A stretch of 41,659 nucleotides of DNA, taken from Bacilli bacterium (GTDB taxonomy: Bacteria; Bacillota_I; Bacilli_A; RF39; UBA660). The DNA is taken from positions 1 to 41,659 of the forward strand of contig JAFYER010000004.1 of NCBI GenBank assembly GCA_017544165.1, in the 5' to 3' direction. Every line of letters begins with the position of its first letter. Positions within the stretch are counted from its first letter, which is position 1. Made by a program: the position numbers and the translations under genes. The notes beneath the pieces were generated by a model that saw only the letters and a list, made by a program, of their open reading frames with translations, was not told the DNA's origin and searched no databases. This document shows, one piece after another, positions 1-5,918 of the stretch.

Positions 1-234
1 ATGAGCAATATTTCTTGCATCATTAGGTGAAAATGATTCTTTAATTTTATTAGCTATCTCTTTATTGGTATCAACAAACTTTAAATATTGAAATGCATGT
101 TCACTTGTTTGAAAATATTCACTATTCATAACAAACCCGAAAGCGGAAAAGTTATCAAGTGGAAAAATATCCCATTGGTACATTTCTCTTTTGATAGTCA
201 CTTCGTTCATATTACTATCAAATAATTTAATCAT
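1..234 (-). CDS. NADAR-domain protein (YbiA / ribA-ribD-fused family), C-terminus beyond the window
   Basis: The first 78 codons run off the left edge. Reading from the ATG at 234, the segment DNFSAF, then EYFQTSEHAFQYLKF, then an SPNDAR motif follows the NADAR pattern (SNF..., T-EH-FQ--KF, SP--A). NADAR proteins act on ADP-ribose conjugates or riboflavin intermediates; some remove ADP-ribose from guanine in DNA and neutralise DarT-type toxins. The ribosome binding site AGAGGTGATATT precedes the ATG. It is the last visible gene of a minus-strand array of small accessory genes and lies 170 bases after leader ORF A. The family call rests on motif recognition; the actual substrate cannot be told, and no DarT toxin is visible in the window. 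Confidence 0.75.
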   Translation of the reverse strand, partial: MIKLFDSNMNEVTIKREMYQWDIFPLDNFSAFGFVMNSEYFQTSEHAFQYLKFVDTNKEIANKIKESFSPNDARNIAH

Positions 235-273
235 AATATCACCTCTTTTTATTAAAAGTTAGACTGTAAACAC

Positions 274-310
274 CAAGTATCAAATACTGTGTTATTTTTG
301 ATACTTTTTT
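274..310. repeat. 37-base hairpin repeat R2, copy a
   Basis: This copy matches the one at 884-920 at 35 of 37 positions. It contains a perfect 10-bp inverted repeat, AAGTATCAAA (275-284) and TTTGATACTT (297-306), followed on the plus strand by a T-run. It could terminate plus-strand transcription, but no plus-strand gene ends here. On the minus strand it lies in the 5' region of the NADAR gene. Confidence 0.7.
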
Positions 311-326
311 ATATTTTTTTATTACT

Positions 327-362
327 TTTAGTAATTATTTATTAAAAAATGTAATTACTAAA
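327..362. repeat. Inverted repeat next to R2a
   Basis: TTTAGTAATTA (327-337) pairs perfectly with TAATTACTAAA (352-362), an 11-bp stem around a 14-base loop. With R2a it gives two adjacent hairpins in the otherwise empty 235-406 spacer. Function unknown. Confidence 0.5.
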
Positions 363-406
363 TATTTATTTTCCCTTATTTTTTAAGAGTTCCATGAAAG
401 GCTAGA

Positions 407-448
407 CTAAATCAATATCAACCAGTTTATATTAGTTTTTTCATTCAT
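407..448 (-). CDS. Leader-type small ORF A (13 aa, MNEKTNINW...)
   Basis: A 13-codon ORF, MNEKTNINWLILI, with ribosome binding site AAAGGAAGTGA upstream. It starts 18 bases after the stop of the gene at 467-844. It is one of four copies of a repeat that always starts with ATG AAT GAA and keeps the KTNINW codons. It ends in TAG and leads into the 170-base spacer before the NADAR gene. It may be a translated leader peptide or the stranded 5' end of a duplicated gene; the sequence alone does not decide. Confidence 0.45.
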   Translation of the reverse strand: MNEKTNINWLILI

Positions 449-466
449 AGAAATCACTTCCTTTAC

Positions 467-844
467 TTATTTATACTTTGCTTTTTTATCACAATATTTT
501 TTATAGTATATTGGCAATTCAAATGTTAAAATTTTTTTCAAGTCATTATATAGTTTGTCTTTCAATAAATATGAAGATAATATCCATACTTTACCAACAG
601 TTAATGATTCATCGCGATTATCTTTAAGTTTATCTACAAGATCCCATTTAACATTCTTATATTGATTCTTAAGCTTATCACTGATTGATGACAAGGAAAG
701 ATCTACTTCGTCCACTAATTTACATAAGATAACCATTTCGTAGCTGTTATAAAAATATTCATCATCTTTGCCACTCGTTAAAATGACTAGTTCATTAATA
801 TTTGTAATAATTCTCTCAATAAATTTTATATCTTTCTTTAACAT
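467..844 (-). CDS. HepT/DUF86-like small protein, probably degenerate
   Basis: 125 aa from ATG at 844 (AAAGAAG upstream). The reading frame extends to a TTG at 886, but those 14 codons look like leader repeat, so the inner start is preferred. The pattern IERIITNINEL, then KLVDEVDLSLSSISDKL, KNVKWDLVDKLKDNRDE, and a final KLYNDLKKIL resembles the helical HepT (DUF86) RNase/toxin fold. The usual Arg-x4-6-His active motif after the conserved Trp is not seen. No MntA-type nucleotidyltransferase partner is adjacent. Family assignment is tentative; it may equally be an unrelated helical protein. Confidence 0.5.
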   Translation of the reverse strand: MLKKDIKFIERIITNINELVILTSGKDDEYFYNSYEMVILCKLVDEVDLSLSSISDKLKNQYKNVKWDLVDKLKDNRDESLTVGKVWILSSYLLKDKLYNDLKKILTFELPIYYKKYCDKKAKYK

Positions 845-883
845 AATTGCAACTTCTTTCACAAAAACTTTAACCATCAATAT

Positions 884-920
884 CAAGTATCAAATATTAT
901 GTTATTTTTGATACTTTTTT
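884..920. repeat. 37-base hairpin repeat R2, copy b
   Basis: Second copy of the repeat at 274-310, with the same 10-bp stem AAGTATCAAA/TTTGATACTT and two base changes in the loop. On the minus strand it ends exactly where a leader-like segment (TTG ATA TTG ATG GTT AAA, 869-886) begins, as though R2 had replaced the MNEKTNINW part of a fifth leader copy. Confidence 0.7.
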
Positions 921-1001
921 AGTTATTTTAATCATTATTTAATATATTTTTATTAAATTATTTAACAAGTATATACTTGTTTCAATATTTGTAAATTAAA
1001 C

Positions 1002-1526
1002 TTATTCGCAAGTTAAAGTATTATTACTTATTGCCATACAAGATGGGCCATCATTAATGCCAACATCAACTGTTCCGTTTATATTAGCACCAGATATAAG
1101 TTCATCTTTACAAATAATGTAATCGTCAAATTGTTCACATTTTTCTTGACCATATATCTCTTTTAAAATATTTATATTATCTTGATATTTATTACCATCA
1201 TTTGTTCCTTCAAGACAAAAAGCTTTACCATTTTCAATACCACAAGCAAATCCTCTTAATATTTTTTTATTATCATCTAATATATGTCCCAAGAAGAAAC
1301 GTCTTTGATTGTTTTCATCATATTTTAAAGTTTTATAGTTATTAGTATAATCATTTAATATTGAACTTTTTTCACCATATTGCTTTCCACCATCATAAAA
1401 ACTAAAAACACAATTTGGACAACTTTCAATTTGATTACTTCCAATTATTTTTTCTGTTTTTATACCACACCCAATTAATAATAATGGTAATATTACAAAC
1501 AATGCAACTTTGTACTCATATTTCAT
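1002..1526 (-). CDS. Lipoprotein with pilin-like C-terminal domain
   Basis: 174 aa. Signal peptide residues 1-19 with lipobox LLIGC (Cys20), so it should be lipid-anchored outside the membrane. The mature part has CPNC (36-39), then FFLGHIL, an ACGIENGKAFCLEG segment, NDG, and further paired cysteines to the C-terminus. It is clearly paralogous to the lipoprotein at 33784-34455, which has the same Cys spacing and IEGSTDG motif. The Cys/ENG/NDG pattern recalls globular domains of Firmicute prepilin-like proteins; this is inference. The ribosome binding site AAGGAGGAATT is strong. Leader ORF B overlaps its first codons, suggesting translational coupling. Confidence 0.75.
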   Translation of the reverse strand: MKYEYKVALFVILPLLLIGCGIKTEKIIGSNQIESCPNCVFSFYDGGKQYGEKSSILNDYTNNYKTLKYDENNQRRFFLGHILDDNKKILRGFACGIENGKAFCLEGTNDGNKYQDNINILKEIYGQEKCEQFDDYIICKDELISGANINGTVDVGINDGPSCMAISNNTLTCE

Positions 1527-1620
1527 AATTCCTCCTTAATAATTGTATCATCATATATAATAATGTTAATAGTTTAACCATCAAAACCAACCAGTTTATA
1601 TTAGTTTTATTTTCATTCAT
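1516..1620 (-). CDS. Leader-type small ORF B (34 aa)
   Basis: Starts MNENKTNINW with ribosome binding site AAGGTAATCCAA, then a hydrophobic stretch (LVLMVKLLTLLYMMIQLL) and a basic end. It stops at TGA inside the start region of the lipoprotein gene (ATG AAA TATGA), overlapping it by 11 bases. The hydrophobic, membrane-like tail is absent from copies A and D and different in C. The overlap is what one expects of a translation-coupled leader. Confidence 0.5.
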   Translation of the reverse strand: MNENKTNINWLVLMVKLLTLLYMMIQLLRRNYEI

Positions 1621-1637
1621 TTGGATTACCTTCTTTA

Positions 1638-2324
1638 TTATAATTCAATATTTAATAATTCATTTAAACTTTTAACTTCTTTAACATTATTTGAATTTTC
1701 TTTATTTTTTCTATTTAACCATATTGCATCTATACCTATTTCAAGACATGGTAAAACATCTTTTTCAACTTGATCTCCTACCATAAGCATTTGATCCTTA
1801 TTGATATTAAATCTTTTAATTATTGATTCATATAATCTAGGATCTGGTTTAGAGCAATCATACTCAGATGAAGTAGTAACAACTTCAAAAAACTTAAGGA
1901 TACCAGTTCTTGATAATTTATCTGTTTGTTGTTCTAAATCACCGTTACTTATAACACCTAATTTATAACCACTATTATACAATTTTTCTAACACATTATA
2001 AACATCATCAAATAAGCACCAATTATCCTCAAAAGATTTTAAATAAATTGAATATATTTCTTTTGGAGTTTTATCAAGTGGCATATCATATTCCTTAAAT
2101 AAATCAATTATTCTCCTGTTTCTTTGTTCATCATAAGATATTTCTTTTCTTGTATAAAATGCATAATGATAATCAGTTAATTCATCCCATTTTTTTGTAA
2201 ATGAAGCTAAATCAGTTTTACTATCAAATTTATATATATTATATAAATCCTCAATTGCGGCATACTGTGCCTTTTTAATATCAATTAGTGTAATATCTAA
2301 ATCAAAAAAAATCCATTTTTTCAT
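1638..2324 (-). CDS. HAD-superfamily phosphatase, subfamily IA (YjjG-like)
   Basis: 228 aa from the ATG at 2324, chosen because AAAGGAGAT lies just upstream; a 27-codon longer frame has no ribosome binding site. Motif I is FFDLDITL (nucleophile D8, D10), motif II VISNGD, motif III SKPDP, motif IV VGDQVEKD. The helical cap after motif I (YAFYTR...) is typical of YjjG-type pyrimidine 5'-nucleotidases, which dephosphorylate small phosphate esters or non-canonical nucleotides. Sits in the repeat-separated array, downstream of leader ORF C. Substrate not predictable. Confidence 0.85.
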   Translation of the reverse strand: MKKWIFFDLDITLIDIKKAQYAAIEDLYNIYKFDSKTDLASFTKKWDELTDYHYAFYTRKEISYDEQRNRRIIDLFKEYDMPLDKTPKEIYSIYLKSFEDNWCLFDDVYNVLEKLYNSGYKLGVISNGDLEQQTDKLSRTGILKFFEVVTTSSEYDCSKPDPRLYESIIKRFNINKDQMLMVGDQVEKDVLPCLEIGIDAIWLNRKNKENSNNVKEVKSLNELLNIEL

Positions 2325-2353
2325 ATTTTTATCTCCTTTTCTTAGGAGGTTAA

Positions 2354-2369
2354 AAGGTGTAATCACCTT
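2354..2369. promoter_or_regulatory. 16-base palindrome upstream of the HAD gene
   Basis: AAGGTG TAAT CACCTT is a perfect dyad 30-45 bases upstream of the HAD start codon. It could be an operator or an RNA hairpin in the leader. A second AGGAG-like stretch lies between it and the gene. No regulator is assigned. Confidence 0.35.
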
Positions 2370-2459
2370 ATCAATTCCTACCACTTTTTTATTAAAAATA
2401 GTCAATTTTAACCTATTTTTGTATATTTTAATATATTTTTCAATAAAACTTGTAAGATG

Positions 2460-2549
2460 TTAATTCTCACGAAACCTTGTAAATAAAGGATTTCTTAAAG
2501 GGGTTAAATAAATCGTAATCAACCAATTTATATTAGTTTTTTCATTCAT
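2460..2549 (-). CDS. Leader-type small ORF C (29 aa)
   Basis: Starts MNEKTNINWLITIY and continues with an unrelated Pro/Arg-containing tail to TAA. Its ATG overlaps the stop of the gene at 2542-2988 (ATGAATGA), and AAGGAAGGTAG lies upstream. The conserved codons match copy A except for a synonymous AAC to AAT change. The HAD gene follows 135 bases downstream. Confidence 0.45.
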   Translation of the reverse strand: MNEKTNINWLITIYLTPLRNPLFTRFREN

Positions 2550-2988
2550 GAGTACTACCTTCCTTATTTTTAATATATTCATCAATTTTATTTTCATATT
2601 TTTTTATATCTTCAATAAATCTTGGCTTAAATTGCTCCAAATATTTAATTATCAAATCAGCATGTTTTTCTAAATCAACATCATTAAATACATTATTAAA
2701 ATATTTATTTATTCCTTTTTTAGTATTTAATATATCTATATAGAATTCTAATAAATTAGACTTACCTATTTTTTCTTTTACCGAATAAACTATTGATAAT
2801 AATTGTTCTCTATTACAATCATACCTTGCTTTAAATCCATTAGCTCTAGAAAACATAATTAACATGCATCCTACAAATAATTTATCAGTTTTGTCAGATG
2901 GAAATGTCTTTTTTGAAAACTCAATTAGTGATTCAATATTATTATTTGAATAATCATCATACAATTCCATTATTATACGGTTTATCAT
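2542..2988 (-). CDS. Unknown helical protein in the repeat array
   Basis: 148 aa, not recognised. Ribosome binding site AAGAGGTGTGAAAA precedes ATG at 2988. The sequence is rich in Lys, Asn and Ile, with predicted helices throughout, no signal peptide and no membrane segment; it ends NKEGSTHE. Leader ORF D ends 30 bases upstream and leader ORF C overlaps its stop codon, so it is flanked by repeat copies on both sides like a cassette. Confidence 0.7.
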   Translation of the reverse strand: MINRIIMELYDDYSNNNIESLIEFSKKTFPSDKTDKLFVGCMLIMFSRANGFKARYDCNREQLLSIVYSVKEKIGKSNLLEFYIDILNTKKGINKYFNNVFNDVDLEKHADLIIKYLEQFKPRFIEDIKKYENKIDEYIKNKEGSTHE

Positions 2989-3017
2989 TTTTCACACCTC
3001 TTTTTCACTGATCTTGG

Positions 3018-3062
3018 CTAAATTGTCATAAACCAATTTATATTAGTTTTATTTTCATTCAT
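3018..3062 (-). CDS. Leader-type small ORF D (14 aa)
   Basis: MNENKTNINWFMTI then TAG, with ribosome binding site AAGAGGTAATCCAA identical to that of copy B over the last ten bases before the ATG. It is the first ORF after the extended -10 promoter at 3135-3143, so it would be translated at the head of the array transcript. It lies 29 bases upstream of the gene at 2542-2988. Confidence 0.5.
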   Translation of the reverse strand: MNENKTNINWFMTI

Positions 3063-3134
3063 TTGGATTACCTCTTTTTATAAAAGTTCTACCGTTAATG
3101 TCAGTAACAAATACCACTTTATTACATCATCTTT

Positions 3135-3143
3135 ATTATATCA
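3135..3143 (-). promoter_or_regulatory. Extended -10 promoter of the repeat array
   Basis: Read on the minus strand the site is TGATATAAT, a full extended -10. It is placed directly after a terminator and about 70 bases upstream of leader ORF D. No good -35 is visible. The same 13-mer TGATATAATAAAG occurs at 32708-32720. Confidence 0.6.
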
Positions 3144-3166
3144 AAAAAAGCAGGAGAAATCCTACT
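3143..3166 (-). terminator. Intrinsic terminator of the 104-aa gene
   Basis: Minus-strand stem AGTAGGA / TCCTGCT (one G-U pair) around TTTC, followed by seven T. It lies 18 bases after the stop codon at 3185. Confidence 0.75.
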
Positions 3167-3184
3167 TCTAATCTTTTTCGTTGC

Positions 3185-3487
3185 CTAATCTTTTTTCCTC
3201 ATTCTAATTAAAGCTTCATTTACAAGCATTGAACGATAATAGCCTAATAAGCCTTCATATTGAGTTCGAGCAATATTAACAGCTTCACCAAAATCATAGC
3301 TTTGTAAAATAAAATCTATAGCTCCTCGATCATCTGTCGCATAAATTGAAAAGCTTTTCTCATCAGTCCCTTGAATAGTTGCAATTCCTACCGCGTCAGG
3401 TCTTAATAAAAAATGCAATTCTCTATTCTCAAAATCCATAACATTTTCTAAAAACAAATCGTTATTTGTCAAATATTTTTTTAACAT
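3185..3487 (-). CDS. Unknown small protein
   Basis: 100 aa from ATG at 3487, chosen because GGAGG sits five bases upstream; a frame four codons longer has none. Mixed alpha/beta composition (FLLRPDAVGIATIQ, then FSIYATDDRGAIDF), ending in a basic RMRKKD. No signal peptide or membrane segment, and no family recognised. It has its own promoter and terminator, so it is a monocistronic unit. Confidence 0.7.
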   Translation of the reverse strand: MLKKYLTNNDLFLENVMDFENRELHFLLRPDAVGIATIQGTDEKSFSIYATDDRGAIDFILQSYDFGEAVNIARTQYEGLLGYYRSMLVNEALIRMRKKD

Positions 3488-3510
3488 TATAACCTCCAAA
3501 TTAGGAAACT

Positions 3511-3538
3511 ATTATAACATAATTAATAAATAAGTAAA
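3511..3538 (-). promoter_or_regulatory. Promoter of the 104-aa gene
   Basis: Minus strand: -35 TTTACT (3533-3538), 16-base spacer, -10 TATAAT (3511-3516), then GGAGG and the start codon at 3487. Confidence 0.55.
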
Positions 3539-3580
3539 CTAATAGTCTTCTAAATGGGTATGAAGTTGATAATACTTAAC

Positions 3581-5314
3581 CTATAATTGTGGCTCTCCTT
3601 TTCTTTCTGCTAAATCAATATTCAATCTAGACAGCAGTTCATTAACGTTTGTAAAATCACTAAGGTTTACACAAATGTCATATATTTCGCTTGGAGAAAT
3701 ATCCTTTTGAACACAATATTCGCTTACGGCTGTAGAAAAAACATATGAAAAACACGTCGAAGCTATTCTGCTATTTAATATCTCATGACATTTAATTAAG
3801 AAGGTGTCTATATAGTTTGGATCACCACTTTTATTAACTAGTTGTTTTTCTATTTCTAAATAATTTACGCTGCCATTTTCATCTTTATAATCATCTGAAC
3901 TAACACTGTCTAACAACTTTAAAGTATCATATAGTGCCCTTGAATTTTCAATTCTCGTTTTAGAAAAATTAACTATTATTCCTTTTTGTTCAGCAAATTT
4001 TTCTGCAAGGTATTCATAATAAATTGATGGAAACTCTCTTAGTAAATCACTAATTTTTTGATTCTTCTGACAAGAAATATAATGCATCATCTCATGAACT
4101 AAAGCAGAATACGCATTGTAATTTCCTGAATTATTTATAAATATTTTACCTATATCAGTTCGATAACAATCGGTAATCTCCCCATATTGTTTTTCCAACT
4201 CAGCTTTTTGATTTGCATCATAAAAGATAATTATGCCATTATTAAGTGCATAGTGAAACTGATCTATAAGGACATGAGATTCATCAATTTGCCCAAAAAA
4301 ACTTTCTGTCATTTTAATTATTTCATCAAGATTTCCCGAAGTAGGTTCTTTTCCACTAGAGGAAGTATACTTTTCAATTCCATCATCAATAAAATCAGTC
4401 ATATCTGGATTTTTCAAAAAATCTAAAACTTGTAAATCTTCGCTTTGTTTTTTGTTTAAAGTTTCACTAACTCCTAAAAAGCTTATATCAAAACCCAAGT
4501 ATTTATTAGATTTTGAATACAATTTATCAATTGTTTCAACAAAGAATTGATATTGATATTTCTTCTTTATTTTATCAAAATAATACATTAATTGCTCATC
4601 ACTAAAACCATTTTGCAAAAAGCTTTCTATTGCATCTAAATCTATCATGCCAAAATATAAAAAAGTAATAACACTTTCTTTGTCTACAATGCCCATTTCA
4701 TTATAGCGATTAATCATATATACATACTCTCGTTCAAGAAAATATGGATTATTAACTATATTTAAAAAAGTTTGTGTTCTTTCATTAGAACCAAATTTTC
4801 TTGTAATAATGTCACTTATAAGATTATTAACAATTTTTTGAACTGAATCTCCATAATCAACAAAAGTTTGGTTTTCTGACTGTTGTATATTACTATTTAA
4901 ATTGGTTTTAATATTTAATACTTCACCAGCAAAAAAATGATAATAAAAGCGATTAGTTAATAAAAAGTAGAAATCTTTTACAAGTATTTCCCCGATAGTA
5001 TCATTTATTTGAACAACTATTCCTTCATCAAATTCTGGATTGTCTTCCTTTAATTTATCAATTGTATCAGCTTCATATAATTCACCATTTTTACTAACAA
5101 GAAAATAATATGGGAAACCATAGTATGTTTCACAATTTTCAATACTTCTTAACTCAGATTCTATAAAACCTTCTCTTTTAATTTCCTCTTTGGTTTTATC
5201 TGCTTTACGTTTTAAATTTCGAAGTTCTTTAATATACTTTTCTAAAGCATCATAATAATTATTGTAATTCTCATCTGTCAGTTCGGCATTTAGTCTATCT
5301 AATAATTCCTTCAT
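3581..5314 (-). CDS. Large cytoplasmic HExxH (zincin-like) protein
   Basis: 577 aa, no signal peptide and no membrane segment. Residues 407-411 are HEMMH inside SALVHEMMHYIS, a zinc-metallopeptidase signature with Glu408 as the likely base; YYEYLAEKF (432-439) offers E434 or E438 as a third ligand, as in gluzincins. The N-terminus (about 1-60) is charged and probably coiled coil. The middle and C-terminal parts are helical and not recognised. Ribosome binding site is weak (AAAGAATG). It precedes no obvious operon partner. It could be a host-protein-processing peptidase; the substrate is unknown. Confidence 0.65.
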   Translation of the reverse strand: MKELLDRLNAELTDENYNNYYDALEKYIKELRNLKRKADKTKEEIKREGFIESELRSIENCETYYGFPYYFLVSKNGELYEADTIDKLKEDNPEFDEGIVVQINDTIGEILVKDFYFLLTNRFYYHFFAGEVLNIKTNLNSNIQQSENQTFVDYGDSVQKIVNNLISDIITRKFGSNERTQTFLNIVNNPYFLEREYVYMINRYNEMGIVDKESVITFLYFGMIDLDAIESFLQNGFSDEQLMYYFDKIKKKYQYQFFVETIDKLYSKSNKYLGFDISFLGVSETLNKKQSEDLQVLDFLKNPDMTDFIDDGIEKYTSSSGKEPTSGNLDEIIKMTESFFGQIDESHVLIDQFHYALNNGIIIFYDANQKAELEKQYGEITDCYRTDIGKIFINNSGNYNAYSALVHEMMHYISCQKNQKISDLLREFPSIYYEYLAEKFAEQKGIIVNFSKTRIENSRALYDTLKLLDSVSSDDYKDENGSVNYLEIEKQLVNKSGDPNYIDTFLIKCHEILNSRIASTCFSYVFSTAVSEYCVQKDISPSEIYDICVNLSDFTNVNELLSRLNIDLAERKGEPQL

Positions 5315-5362
5315 TCTTTATACCCCATTTATTATATAGCATATTTAAAAACATTTTGTCAA

Positions 5363-5821
5363 TTAATCAATTAATACTGTCTCTTTTAAGAGTACTATAC
5401 CTTTATTTACGCTTTTAATTTCCTGTAAAACTCTTGGATCATCATCAATAACAATTATTATTGATCCATCGCTTTCATAATCTTTTAAAAAATTTGCCTT
5501 TAATACTGATGATTTAACCATGTTACTTGCTTGTCTAGAAAGAATAATTCTATTTTCTTTTTTGAAAAAAGGTGCATATTTGTCAAGCCACTTGTTTTTT
5601 TGTTCAATTCCTTCATTATATCTAGAGGAAGAAAAAAAATAAAGTTCAATATTAGGCAATATAGAAACTTCTTTAAGTTTTTTTATACTATCAAATAAAG
5701 GCCTTTTTTTATGATAATCTTTTGGCATACCCACTATATAATCAGCAATAACCCCGTCCATATCCACAAAAACTTTTATTTTTTTATCACTAAACTGCCT
5801 TAAAAATTCTTTAAAATACAT
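5363..5821 (-). CDS. HAD-type 5'(3')-deoxyribonucleotidase-like protein
   Basis: 152 aa from ATG at 5821, which has GAGG seven bases upstream; two upstream ATGs in frame lack a site. VFVDMDGVIADY carries D20 and D22 (motif I), FFSSSRYNEG gives motif II, the K near SVLKANFL motif III, and IDDDPRVL motif IV. The layout (F-S-S-x, K-x-x-W) matches the small NT5C-type nucleotidases that dephosphorylate deoxynucleotides. The exact substrate is inferred only from family likeness. Confidence 0.75.
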   Translation of the reverse strand: MYFKEFLRQFSDKKIKVFVDMDGVIADYIVGMPKDYHKKRPLFDSIKKLKEVSILPNIELYFFSSSRYNEGIEQKNKWLDKYAPFFKKENRIILSRQASNMVKSSVLKANFLKDYESDGSIIIVIDDDPRVLQEIKSVNKGIVLLKETVLID

Positions 5822-5918
5822 ACTATACCTCATATAATATTTTAGCATAACTAGTTATCATTTACAAAAGATAGAATGCTATGATAATATATGAACTAAT
5901 TACATTTAAGGAAATACC

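Noticed and set aside
274-310. Calling R2 a MITE or insertion-sequence end.
   Set aside because: Only two copies are seen, no target duplications could be identified at its borders, and no transposase is in the window.
2325-2405. Extended N-terminus of the HAD protein (27 extra codons).
   Set aside because: No ribosome binding site for the longer frame, and the DLDIT motif would be too far from the N-terminus; the start at 2324 has AAAGGAGAT.
407-3062. Reading the evenly placed leader blocks as a CRISPR array.
   Set aside because: The units are separated by whole genes of 400-1000 bases, not by short spacers, and differ by codon-type changes.
4187-4426. Plus-strand frame inside the zincin gene, and similar opposite-strand frames within ispH, the NCS2 permease, the CoA-transferase and others.
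   Set aside because: They are antisense frames of strongly coding genes, with no ribosome binding site or family match.
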